Below the pieces are notes generated by a model. The model was not told the DNA's origin and searched no databases. It was given only the letters and a program-made list of their open reading frames with translations. 64,000 nucleotides of DNA. It comes from Lacipirellula parvula (GTDB lineage: Bacteria > Planctomycetota > Planctomycetia > Pirellulales > Lacipirellulaceae). The stretch is taken from positions 2,214,501 to 2,278,500 of the forward strand of contig NZ_AP021861.1 in assembly GCF_009177095.1 (NCBI RefSeq), read 5' to 3'. The translations under genes were made by a program, and so were the position numbers. This document shows, in pieces, positions 26,044-34,003 of the stretch (positions are counted from its first letter, which is position 1; each line of letters begins with the position of its first letter).

Positions 26044-26745
26044 CTAGCCACGACGACGCGTAGCGACGGCGGCGATCAGGCTCAGTCCGGCCAGCGACAG
26101 CGTGGCTGGCTCCGGAACTGCCGGCGTCGCATTGAACTGCACGTTGTCCAGGCGGTTGTTGCCAGCGGCGGCCGTGGCGCCCGTGCCGACGAAGCGGACA
26201 ATGACGGACGACTTGTTCTCGATGGCCGGGAACGCGCTGAAATCGACCGAGACGACGCCTACCGCGGCGAACGTCGTGGCAGCCGCGGGAAGAACGTTGG
26301 TGACGACAGGCGTGAACGAGCCGCCGCCGTCCGTCGAGAACGACCACGCATTCGTGGTGTAACCCGTGGCGGTACGCTGGTGGGCGTAGGTGAGGACGAC
26401 GTCCTCGAGACCCAGCGTCGAGAACGAGAAATCGACCGGAGTGCCGTTACCCGGGAAGTTGGTTCCAGCAACGAGCGAAAGAGATTCTTCGGCGGGATCG
26501 GCGCCGACGGCGTTGATCGTCGTGCCGCCGAAGTCGTCGACCGTGCCGAGATAGCCGGCCAGGTTTAGAGTGCCGGAGCCTGAACTGGCCGCGAGCGTCG
26601 TGGGAACGCCGCCGGAGCCGGGGGTCGAGGCGGTGGCAATCGAAAGGGTATTAAAGTTCCAATTAGCAATCAGAGCGGCGTGCGCCGCGCTGCCTTGCGA
26701 CGCGATGGCGCCGACAAGAGTGAAAATCACCGCAAGTTTCTTCAT
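26044..26745 (-). CDS. PEP-CTERM sorted exported protein
   Basis: A 233-residue protein from the ATG at 26745, preceded by GAGGAG. It has an N-terminal signal peptide (MKKLAVIFTLVGAIASQGSA). The body is Gly/Ala/Thr-rich with beta-sandwich-like strands, as in extracellular lectin-like proteins. The C-terminus is a textbook PEP-CTERM tail: VPEPATLSLAGLSLIAAVATRRRG. Such tails are processed by exosortase in organisms making exopolysaccharide, and sortase-like attachment or release follows. The ligand is unknown. It is a single-gene unit with its own terminator. Confidence 0.93.
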   Translation of the reverse strand: MKKLAVIFTLVGAIASQGSAAHAALIANWNFNTLSIATASTPGSGGVPTTLAASSGSGTLNLAGYLGTVDDFGGTTINAVGADPAEESLSLVAGTNFPGNGTPVDFSFSTLGLEDVVLTYAHQRTATGYTTNAWSFSTDGGGSFTPVVTNVLPAAATTFAAVGVVSVDFSAFPAIENKSSVIVRFVGTGATAAAGNNRLDNVQFNATPAVPEPATLSLAGLSLIAAVATRRRG

Positions 26746-27215
26746 TAGACATCTCCTCAGGCGTTGCAACACTTGTAAAAGGGTTAAATAGATTTCGAGG
26801 TGAGTAATTCAGTCGCCGTCGAATTGAAAGGGTATTCGGCGGGGCGGTTCGAGGCCGTTGGCCATCATAATCCTGTTTGCACGCTTCTCATGCATATTCA
26901 CGATAAATTCACTAACCGGAAAAACTGTGCAGACAGTTCGCAACGGCAAACTTTGCGCCAAGAGTTGGGCTGGTCGACGGAGTTAAGCCCCTGGGCGTCG
27001 CGGTGCTAGCTGCAACCTGAAGGCAGCCAACGGCTTGCGGCGGCCCTGCGGCGGGCTACACGCTTGGCCAATGGGCTGGAGAGCAATCGGGTTTCGCACG
27101 AAATGCCCCATAAGGCGGCAACGGCGGCCGCTTGCCGTGGCACATTCAGGGGGCCCCCGGGCGGGGGGCGCAGTGGGGCCCGAAGCAGGCCGTTCGGCGG
27201 TAGATCCGGCGTCGA
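26746..27215. other. Gene-free interval upstream of the PEP-CTERM gene
   Basis: 470 bp between the PEP-CTERM start and the end of the AMP nucleosidase gene. The part next to the PEP-CTERM gene is AT-rich and presumably holds its promoter. The rest, from about 27000, is GC-rich with short AGCCAACGGCTTGCGGC-like repeats. No gene or clear inverted pair was found. Confidence 0.4.
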
Positions 27216-27989
27216 TCAGTACTGAAAGTGCTTGATCTGCTCGCCCTGATCGTCGATCTCGCTCAGCGATTCGATGCCGATTTCGAGATGAACGTCCGAC
27301 CAATCTTGGCTCACCTTCTGGTCGCTGAGTTGAGTCTTCACCCCTTCGGGAGTCATCGGCAGATCGGAAACCAGCAACAAGGCGCCGCGGGCGATCTGGT
27401 TTTTGTGGCCGACCGCAAAGATCGTCGCCGTTTCCATGTCGATGGCAATCGGCGTGTACTCGGCCAGCTGCTTCTTGAAGTCCTCGTCGTGCTCCCACAC
27501 GCGGCGGTTGGTCGTGTAGACGACGCCCGTGCGGTAGTCGAGATGCCGGTCGACGAGCTTCTGCGAGACGAACTTGTGGAGCTTGAACGAGGGGAGGGCG
27601 GGGACGAGTTTGGGCAGGTAGTCGTCGGAGGTGCCTTCGCCGCGGATGGCGCCGATCGGCAGGATGAAGTGGCCGATTTCGGTCGAACGCTTCAGGCCGC
27701 CGCATTTGCCGAGGAACAGGACCGCCTTCGGGTTGTAGGCCGTCAGCAGGTCCATCACCGTGGCGGCGTTCGGCGAGCCGATGCCGAAGTTAACGATCGT
27801 TAGGCCGTCGGAGTTCGTCGCAGCCTGCATCGGGCGGTCGATGCCGTAAACCGATGTGCTGAATTTTTCCGCGAAGCGAGTGACGTAGTTGCGGAAGTTG
27901 GTGAGCAGGACGTATTCGCCGAACTGGTTGATCGGCATTCCGGTGTAGCGGGGAAGCCAGTCGTGAACGAGGTCGTGCTTCGTGATCAT
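27216..27989 (-). CDS. amn: AMP nucleosidase
   Basis: A 257-residue protein matching the short AMP nucleosidase form, which lacks the extra N-terminal domain of enterobacterial Amn. The NP-I fold shows IVNFGIGSPNAATVMDLL near residue 65, LFLGKCGGL near 91, the catalytic Met-Glu segment in AIDMETATIFAVG near 182, and SDLPMTPEGVKT near 208. It hydrolyses AMP to adenine and ribose-5-phosphate. It stands about 10 kb from the salvage cluster across the island and belongs to the same metabolism. Confidence 0.92.
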   Translation of the reverse strand: MITKHDLVHDWLPRYTGMPINQFGEYVLLTNFRNYVTRFAEKFSTSVYGIDRPMQAATNSDGLTIVNFGIGSPNAATVMDLLTAYNPKAVLFLGKCGGLKRSTEIGHFILPIGAIRGEGTSDDYLPKLVPALPSFKLHKFVSQKLVDRHLDYRTGVVYTTNRRVWEHDEDFKKQLAEYTPIAIDMETATIFAVGHKNQIARGALLLVSDLPMTPEGVKTQLSDQKVSQDWSDVHLEIGIESLSEIDDQGEQIKHFQY

Positions 27990-28587
27990 GAACCGCGCCT
28001 GGTGTGGGGGCGAACGGAGGGAGCCGCGATCTACAACCTAATGGAGCGGGGCGGCTGATTCCAGCTTGATCTTGGGGTGGTGCTAGAGCCTTGAGGCTTA
28101 ACTTACACCGGGAACTCAAAGGCTCTTGCACTGTTTTCTTTGCGCCTTCGCGCCTTTGCGTGAGACTTGCCTTTCTTCGGATGATCTCACGCAAAGGCGC
28201 AAAGGCGCAAAGGGGAAGACGAATTCGGGAGATAAGGAATTGGGCTAGGTCGCACTCATTGGCTCGTTGAGGCGCGACTCTTTTTGAGAGTTTCATAGCG
28301 TCCTGGACGGTTCAATCTCAAAGATTGCCGCACAAATTGGCGAATACCGGGCGTCATTCATGAGGGGCTTCGCGGGGATTCCCCTAGCAGCGGCATACTC
28401 GGGAGCCCGCTGGCGGTCCGATTTCGTCCGGTTGGGGTTTATTCTTCGAGCGGCTTATCCCGCCAAATTGGGCCAATTTGCCGTCGGCAGCGCCAGCGCT
28501 CATAATGCAAGTCTATGGCTGGACACGGCTTCCGGCCTGCCAGCCCCCGCCGCGACGCACCTCCTTCCTCAATAGCCCACTCAAGTC
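27990..28587. other. 598-bp interval upstream of the secretion operon
   Basis: This divergent interval holds the octad-period repeat at 28138-28212 and, presumably, promoters for amn and gspE. From about 28320 to 28587 the sequence has no supported gene; a 71-codon open frame there lacks any family likeness. Confidence 0.45.
28138..28212. repeat. Inverted repeat, octad-period arms, inverse orientation
   Basis: The arms 28138-28165 and 28185-28212 share the family of 13658-13786 (GCAAAGGC units). Here the TCTCACGC ends face inward across a 19-nt loop, the reverse topology. That could mark the junction of two neighbouring units or an inverted copy. Confidence 0.85.
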
Positions 28588-30285
28588 ATGGACGCCGGAC
28601 AGATTCTGTTGAAGCACGGTTTGCTGTCCGACTCGGACCTTTCGCGGGCAATCGATGCCCGGACGAACGGTTCGCGCGTCGATCAGTTGGCCGTCGAGAT
28701 GGGACTGGTCGGCGAAGCAGACGCCTTGCGGGCGTTGGGACTGGAGACCGGCGTTGATTTCATCGAGCTTGAGTCGGCCTCAGTCGACCTGTCGCTGCTG
28801 CAGACTTTTCCGCAGAGGCTGATCCATCGCCACGGGTTGTTCCCGATCGAAAAAAGTCGCGGGGCCGTGCTGGTCGCGACTTCCGATCCGCTGAACCTCC
28901 ACCCGCTCGACGAAGCGGCGGCGGCCCTGGGGTGTCCGATCATTCCCGTGGCGGCGACGCGCGAGGCGATCGCCAAGCGGATCAAAACGCATCTCGGCGT
29001 CGGCAGCGAGACGATCGAAGGGTTGCTTGCCCAGCGCGAAGAGGAAGAGGTCGAACTCGTCGACGGCCTGCAAGTCGAGGATGGCGAAATCGCCGCCGAG
29101 GTGCAGGAAGCGTCGGTCGTTCATCTGGTGAACGAGATTCTGCTCGAGGCCATCGACTCGCGAGCGTCGGACGTGCACATCGAGTCGCAGCCTTCGGGCG
29201 TGAAGGTGCGTTACCGCATCGACGGCTTGCTGCAGCAGCAACCGACGCCGCCAGAGATCAACCGCTTTCAGGCGGCGATCATCAGCCGGTTAAAGATCAT
29301 GGCGCGGCTGAACATCGCCGAGAAACGCCTGCCGCAAGATGGTCGCATCAAGCTGAAGGTGCATGGCCGCGAGGTCGATGTCCGCGTGTCGGTGATCCCG
29401 ATGTTGCATGGCGAGGGAATCGTCATGCGTATTCTCGACAAAGGGAAGATGGAATTCTCCCTTGAGAAGCTCGGCATGGCGCCGCAGATGAAGGCGACGT
29501 TCGATCGGCTGATTCGCATGCCGCACGGCATCATCCTGGTGACGGGGCCGACCGGTTCGGGCAAGACGACGACGCTTTATAGCGCGCTCGTCGGCATTAA
29601 AAGCGAAGATACAAAAATCATCACGACCGAAGACCCGGTCGAATACCAGCTCGAAGGGATCAACCAGATTCAGGTTCATCCGAAGATTGGGCTGACGTTC
29701 GCCATGTCGCTGCGTTCGATCTTGCGGCATGACCCTGACGTGGTGCTGGTGGGCGAAATTCGCGATCACGAGACAGCGGAGAATGCGATTCAGGCGTCGC
29801 TCACTGGTCACTTGGTGTTTAGCACGCTTCATACGAACGATGCGCCGAGCGCGTATACGCGACTCGTCGACATGGGCATCGAGCCGTTCCTCGTGGCGAG
29901 CACGATCGAAGGGGTGATGGCCCAACGGCTCGTGCGGCGGCTTTGCCCCAAGTGCCGTGAGGAGTACGAACCGCAGCGAGACGAATTGCCGGACGATTTT
30001 CCGTGGGACGAGTACCGTGCGCTCGATCGACCGATCTACCGCAACACCGGTTGCCGCGCCTGTCGCGGGGCGGGGTTCGCCGGGCGGCAAGGGATTTTCG
30101 AACTGTGCGAAACGACCGACGGCGTGCGGCAGTTGGCCCATGACCGCGCGAGCAGCTGGGAGATTCGCAAGATCGCGCTGAAGGAAGGGATGCGTACCTT
30201 GCGCGACGATGCCTGGCACAAGGTGTTTGAGGGAATCACGACGGTGGATGAAGTGTTGCGGGTCACTAAAAGCGACATTAAGTAG
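28588..30285 (+). CDS. gspE: Type II secretion ATPase GspE
   Basis: A 565-residue protein. The N1E/MshEN-like domain is at residues ~1-150. Then come the PilT-type ATPase with Walker A GPTGSGKTT near 321-329, the Asp box in ITTEDPVEYQL, the Walker B region VGEIRDHETAE, and the His box in LHTNDA. The zinc insertion has CPKC near 452 and CRAC near 489. It powers pseudopilus assembly at the inner membrane. It begins the operon that continues with gspF, but a mini-element with its own gene now stands between them. A PilB role in type IV pili is possible, though the pseudopilin set favours T2SS. Confidence 0.92.
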   Translation: MDAGQILLKHGLLSDSDLSRAIDARTNGSRVDQLAVEMGLVGEADALRALGLETGVDFIELESASVDLSLLQTFPQRLIHRHGLFPIEKSRGAVLVATSDPLNLHPLDEAAAALGCPIIPVAATREAIAKRIKTHLGVGSETIEGLLAQREEEEVELVDGLQVEDGEIAAEVQEASVVHLVNEILLEAIDSRASDVHIESQPSGVKVRYRIDGLLQQQPTPPEINRFQAAIISRLKIMARLNIAEKRLPQDGRIKLKVHGREVDVRVSVIPMLHGEGIVMRILDKGKMEFSLEKLGMAPQMKATFDRLIRMPHGIILVTGPTGSGKTTTLYSALVGIKSEDTKIITTEDPVEYQLEGINQIQVHPKIGLTFAMSLRSILRHDPDVVLVGEIRDHETAENAIQASLTGHLVFSTLHTNDAPSAYTRLVDMGIEPFLVASTIEGVMAQRLVRRLCPKCREEYEPQRDELPDDFPWDEYRALDRPIYRNTGCRACRGAGFAGRQGIFELCETTDGVRQLAHDRASSWEIRKIALKEGMRTLRDDAWHKVFEGITTVDEVLRVTKSDIK

Positions 30286-30293
30286 CGAATAGT

Positions 30294-30726
30294 AATGGGG
30301 AATGCTGAATGGGGAATGGGGCATAGTGAGGGGACTCGTATGCGAAATCAAGAGTTGAGCAACCGTACCAAGCAGTTTGCGCTTCGTGTGATGAGACTAT
30401 TCTCTGCTTTGCCGCATTCGGACTTGGGGCGTGTTCTCGGTAAGCAGTTACTTCGATCTGGAACGTCAGTCGGCGCAAACTACCGTGAGGCCTGCCGAGC
30501 ACGTTCTGATGCGGAGCTCATCTCCAAGCTTGGCATTGTCGAGCAAGAGCTAGACGAATCGATTTACTGGATGGAACTGTTAGTGGACGGCGAGATCGTC
30601 ACCGCCGCGCGCTTGGGCGAGTTAATGACGGAAGCCGACGAGTTAATGAAGATCGTGGTGACCTCCATCAAAACCATCAAATCACGATAGTGCCACTACC
30701 CCACTCCCCATTCAGCATTCCCCATT
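30294..30726. mobile_element. Putative mini-element: heptad inverted repeats enclosing a four-helix-bundle gene
   Basis: The arms 30294-30328 and 30694-30726 are complementary apart from a few changes and consist of 7-nt units AATGGGG/AATGCTG. They enclose only the ORF 30340-30690. The left arm starts 8 nt after the gspE stop and the right arm ends 4 nt before the gspF start, so the unit occupies exactly an operon spacer. Mobility is inferred. Confidence 0.62.
30340..30690 (+). CDS. Four-helix-bundle protein (23S rRNA-intervening-sequence / S23 family)
   Basis: 116 residues from the ATG at 30340; an earlier in-frame start at 30295 lies in the repeat arm. The family pattern is clear: FALRVMRLFSALP, then LGKQLLRSGTSVGANYREA, then SDAELISKLGIVEQELDESIYWMELL, and a last helix with a KIVVTSIKT end. 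Relatives occur in rRNA intervening sequences, as Avd of diversity-generating retroelements, and as many orphan copies of unknown role. No reverse transcriptase or template repeat is nearby. It is held inside inverted repeats between two secretion genes and is unlikely to be a secretion component. Confidence 0.9.
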   Translation: MRNQELSNRTKQFALRVMRLFSALPHSDLGRVLGKQLLRSGTSVGANYREACRARSDAELISKLGIVEQELDESIYWMELLVDGEIVTAARLGELMTEADELMKIVVTSIKTIKSR

Positions 30727-30730
30727 TGTA

Positions 30731-31933
30731 ATGCCCGATTTTGCTTACATTGCACGAACTGCCACGGGGCAACGCGTTGAAGGCGTGTTGGCTGCCGGTT
30801 CGCAGCGCGAAGCATTGTTGGCGCTCGCGGGCAAAGAACTGTTCCCCGTTCAGGTGAAGCCTTCTGGCGGGAAGGTCGTCGCTGCAGGATCGCTCAAGGT
30901 TCGGCCGCAGGCGATGTCGCAGTTCTACGTCCAGATGGCGGCGCTGCTGCGGAGCGGCGTGCCGTTGTTGCGGTCGCTCGATGTGCTGGGGCGACAGGCG
31001 ACCAATCCGACGATGAAGAAGATCGTCGACGATCTCCACTCGCGAATCACCGAAGGCGATTCGCTCGCCGAGGCGATGGCCCGGCATCCGCGGGCATTCA
31101 ACGAACTTTCGCGCAGCATCATCCGCGCGGGCGGCGAAGGCGGGTTTCTCGAAGAGGCGCTCGAACGCGTCGCCAAGTTCACCGATCAGCAGGCTGAGCT
31201 GAAGGGCCGCGTGACGGGGGCGATGGCGTACCCCATCTTCCTGATGGTGTTGGGCGTCGCGATCGTCGTCGGGCTGATGATTTTTGCGGTGCCGCAGTTC
31301 GAGACGTTGTTCGAACGGCTGCGCGAGCGCGGAGAATTGCCGATTCTGACCGATGGCCTGTTGCGGGTCAGTGCAAGCATCCACACCTACGGACTGTTGA
31401 TGGCGCTGGCGATTGTCGGCATCGTGCTGGCGGCGCGACACCAGCTCATGACCGAGCGAGGACGCTGGTGGCTCGATCGGCAGCGGTTAAGACTACCAAT
31501 CGTCGGATCAATTTACAGCAATCTTGCCGTGTCGCGATTCTGCCGCGTGTTGGGAACGCTGCTGTTGGGGGGCGTGCCGATCGTGCGTTCGCTCAAGATC
31601 AGCAGTTCGTCGACTGGCAACTTGGTGCTGTCGCAAGCGATCGACAATGCCGCTGACAACATCACCGCCGGCGAATCGCTGGCGGCGCCGCTCGCGGCGA
31701 GCGGGCACTTTCCGCCGAACGTCGTCGAAATGGTCGCCGTCGCCGAGCAATCGAACACGCTCGAAACTGTGCTGACGAACATCGCGGAATCGCTTGAGAA
31801 AGAAACGTGGCGGCGGCTCGATTTATTCGTGCGGCTGTTGGAACCAATCATGTTGTTGTTTTTGGCTGGCGCGGTGCTCGTCATCGTGCTGGCGCTGATG
31901 CTGCCGATGCTTAAGTCGGCGACGTCGATGTAG
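30731..31933 (+). CDS. gspF: Type II secretion inner-membrane protein GspF
   Basis: A 400-residue protein with the duplicated T2SF domain. The first copy, residues ~60-185, contains MAALLRSGVPLLRSLDVL. The second, ~265-385, contains GTLLLGGVPIVRSLKI. Three hydrophobic segments are at about 165, 215 and 370. It is the platform on which GspE acts. The start is 4 bp after the four-helix unit, whose right arm therefore supplies the upstream sequence of this gene; no strong ribosome-binding site is seen there. Confidence 0.93.
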   Translation: MPDFAYIARTATGQRVEGVLAAGSQREALLALAGKELFPVQVKPSGGKVVAAGSLKVRPQAMSQFYVQMAALLRSGVPLLRSLDVLGRQATNPTMKKIVDDLHSRITEGDSLAEAMARHPRAFNELSRSIIRAGGEGGFLEEALERVAKFTDQQAELKGRVTGAMAYPIFLMVLGVAIVVGLMIFAVPQFETLFERLRERGELPILTDGLLRVSASIHTYGLLMALAIVGIVLAARHQLMTERGRWWLDRQRLRLPIVGSIYSNLAVSRFCRVLGTLLLGGVPIVRSLKISSSSTGNLVLSQAIDNAADNITAGESLAAPLAASGHFPPNVVEMVAVAEQSNTLETVLTNIAESLEKETWRRLDLFVRLLEPIMLLFLAGAVLVIVLALMLPMLKSATSM

Positions 31934-32063
31934 CGTGCGTTGCTGAGTCGGTGTCGATCGTGCCCGCGCGGTGATACAATAGCTCGCTCTTAACCAGTCT
32001 CTCCGATAAGCAGGGTTCGCCCGCTTCCGACGAGTTCAAGAAAACCGAGGAAAGGATTTGAAA

Positions 32064-32510
32064 ATGAACGACAAGCATTCCCGCCGACGCGGCATGGTGC
32101 GAGCGAGTGCGCAGGGCTTTACCCTCGTGGAAGTTCTGTTGGTGTTGATCATTCTGGTGATCATCGGCTCAATCGTCGTGCCGAATCTGTTCGGCGTGAA
32201 GGATAAGGCCGACATCGACGCTGCGAAGGCACAGGTGAACTCGATGAGCACGGTAATGGACATCTACCGTCTCGACATGAACAAATACCCGGCGACGCTC
32301 AAAGATCTCAACGACGCGCCGACTGACAGCGCGGTGGCCGACAAGTGGAACGGCCCCTACTTGAAGTCGGCCTTGAAGCCGGACCCGTGGAGCAACGAGT
32401 ATCAATACGCGTCCCCCGGGAAGAAGAACACTTCAAGCTATGACTTGTGGTCGAATGGTCCAGACGGGCAAAGCGGCACGGATGACGATATCGGCAACTG
32501 GGAGAAGTGA
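32064..32510 (+). CDS. gspG: Major pseudopilin GspG
   Basis: 148 residues from the ATG at 32064, with AAGGA seven bases upstream; a TTG at 32058 is less likely. A short basic leader is followed by the prepilin site QG/FTLVEVLLVLIIL (processing after Gly, Glu at +5). The C-terminal domain has the calcium-loop type region DPWSNEYQYASPGK and SNGPDGQSGTDDDIGNW. It forms the body of the pseudopilus. Its stop overlaps the next start. Confidence 0.95.
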   Translation: MNDKHSRRRGMVRASAQGFTLVEVLLVLIILVIIGSIVVPNLFGVKDKADIDAAKAQVNSMSTVMDIYRLDMNKYPATLKDLNDAPTDSAVADKWNGPYLKSALKPDPWSNEYQYASPGKKNTSSYDLWSNGPDGQSGTDDDIGNWEK

Positions 32511-33235
32511 TGCCAATCGTCGCTGCGATTCCTGCAGGTGCGTCGCGTGACCGCGTACGGCTGAGCGGATCGGCTCGGCGTCGCGGCATGACGTTGGTCG
32601 AAATTTTGCTCGTGCTGGCGCTTGTCGTCTTGATCGGCAGCATGGTGGCGCCGGTTTTCAACGGCGTTTTTTCGACGATTCGCCTGCGTCGCGGCGGCGA
32701 CCAAGTGATCGCCCAGTGGTCGGCGGCGCGGATGCGGGCGATCGAGACGGGCGAGGTGCAGCAATTTCGCTTCACGCCCGAAACGGGGAAGTTGGTCGTT
32801 GAACCTTGGACCGGCGTGCTGGGGGCGGACGCTGATTCGCGGCGTTCGACCGGCGCTGCGTCGACTTCTTCGGCATCAACGGCCGCTGGCGGCACGACTT
32901 CCACGACCACGGCGGCGAGCAGCACCGCGGCGACGGGGACTGCCAAGACGACGAACGTGACGCTTCCTGAAGAGGTTGTCTTTCACGCCGGCGAACTGGC
33001 GGTGGAAGATTACGAAACGGGCGAGCGGAGCGTCGCGTCGCTACAGGAACCGGGCGAAGACCAGTCGACGCCGATTCTATTCTTTCCCGACGGCACCACG
33101 TCGGACGCCTCTGTCCTGCTGACGAACGGCAAGCAGCAGTTTGTGCGTTTGACGCTGCGCGGGCTGACCGGGGTCGGTCGGGCGAGTTTGGTGCTGACGC
33201 AAGAAGAACTGCAACGCGCGGATCGGCGGAAGTGA
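32510..33235 (+). CDS. gspH: Minor pseudopilin, GspH-like
   Basis: 241 residues from the ATG at 32510, overlapping the gspG stop (TGATG). It has a long basic leader and the prepilin segment RRGMTLVEILLVLALVVLIG near residue 27. The globular part is interrupted by a Ser/Thr/Ala low-complexity stretch (residues ~105-145). It is named from order and length; sequence likeness beyond the prepilin helix is weak. GspH helps form the pseudopilus tip. Confidence 0.75.
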   Translation: MPIVAAIPAGASRDRVRLSGSARRRGMTLVEILLVLALVVLIGSMVAPVFNGVFSTIRLRRGGDQVIAQWSAARMRAIETGEVQQFRFTPETGKLVVEPWTGVLGADADSRRSTGAASTSSASTAAGGTTSTTTAASSTAATGTAKTTNVTLPEEVVFHAGELAVEDYETGERSVASLQEPGEDQSTPILFFPDGTTSDASVLLTNGKQQFVRLTLRGLTGVGRASLVLTQEELQRADRRK

Positions 33236-33264
33236 AATGCGAGCAACGATAATACTTTTTCTTG

Positions 33265-33367
33265 TGGCTCCCTCCCCCTGGAGGGGAGGGCTGGGGAGGG
33301 GGGAATAAACGCTGGTACCCGCTATCGTCACCCCTCCCTAACCCTCCCCCTCAAGGGGAGGGAACCA
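33265..33367. repeat. CCCTCCCC-type inverted repeat element between gspH and gspI
   Basis: The arms, about 40 nt each (33265-33303 and 33328-33367), are complementary and pyrimidine-rich on alternate strands. The inside carries GGTACC near 33313. The 55441-55545 copy matches this one through the inside as well as the arms, so it is a true repeated element. It splits the secretion operon. Confidence 0.85.
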
Positions 33368-33427
33368 GAAGATTACACGCGAGATTAGTTCAGTAACGTT
33401 CGTAAGCACGCATCGGCGTCAGACTAA

Positions 33428-34003
33428 ATGGTCGGAACTACCTCTCATCACGACTGCTCAGCATGTGGCTGCCGAGCGCGACGCCGCACGCAGCGTTTGC
33501 AGCAAGCATTCACGCTGCTGGAAGTAATTCTGGCGCTCGCGATTCTCGGCGCCGCGATGGCGATCTTCGGCGAGGTGATGCAGCTGGCGAACCAGAACGC
33601 CCTCGATGCCCAGGCCGAGACGCAGGCTCAGATACTCGCCAGTTCGGTGATGGATGAGATTCTCGCCGGCGTCATCGATGATTCGCCCGCCAATCGCCAG
33701 CCGTTGGAGACGGAAGGCGATGTGCGGTGGGTCTATTCCGTGAGCTCGGGGACGGCGACGGTCAGCGGCGTGTACCCGGTTATCGTCGAGGTCGAGCAAG
33801 ATCTGGAGGCCCGCTACAAGCCGGTGAAGTTTCGCCTCGTGCGGTGGTTCTCAACGACGCCGGAGGGGAACGAGTCGGAGGAAGAAACGGCTAACTCGCA
33901 GCAATCACAGCAGAATGCGAACCAATCGAACAACGCCCAGCAGGGTGGGGCGGGTACGGCTGGGGGAGCAGGCGGCGCGGGCTCCGCGGGAGGCTCACCG
34001 TGA
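33428..34003 (+). CDS. gspI: Minor pseudopilin, GspI-like
   Basis: A 191-residue protein with the prepilin segment QQAFTLLEVILALAILGAA near residue 26 (Glu at +5). The globular domain runs to about residue 150, followed by a Gln/Asn then Gly/Ala-rich tail of about 45 residues. The last codons overlap the next gene start (GTGATG). It is assigned as GspI from order (H-I-J-K) and the short size of its folded part. Confidence 0.78.
   Translation: MVGTTSHHDCSACGCRARRRTQRLQQAFTLLEVILALAILGAAMAIFGEVMQLANQNALDAQAETQAQILASSVMDEILAGVIDDSPANRQPLETEGDVRWVYSVSSGTATVSGVYPVIVEVEQDLEARYKPVKFRLVRWFSTTPEGNESEEETANSQQSQQNANQSNNAQQGGAGTAGGAGGAGSAGGSP

Noticed and set aside
28360-28575. 71-codon frame upstream of gspE
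   Set aside because: No family likeness, no ribosome-binding site, and ordinary length for random open frames at this GC content.
30340-30690. Diversity-generating retroelement, suggested by likeness of the protein to Avd
   Set aside because: No reverse transcriptase and no template/variable repeat pair nearby.
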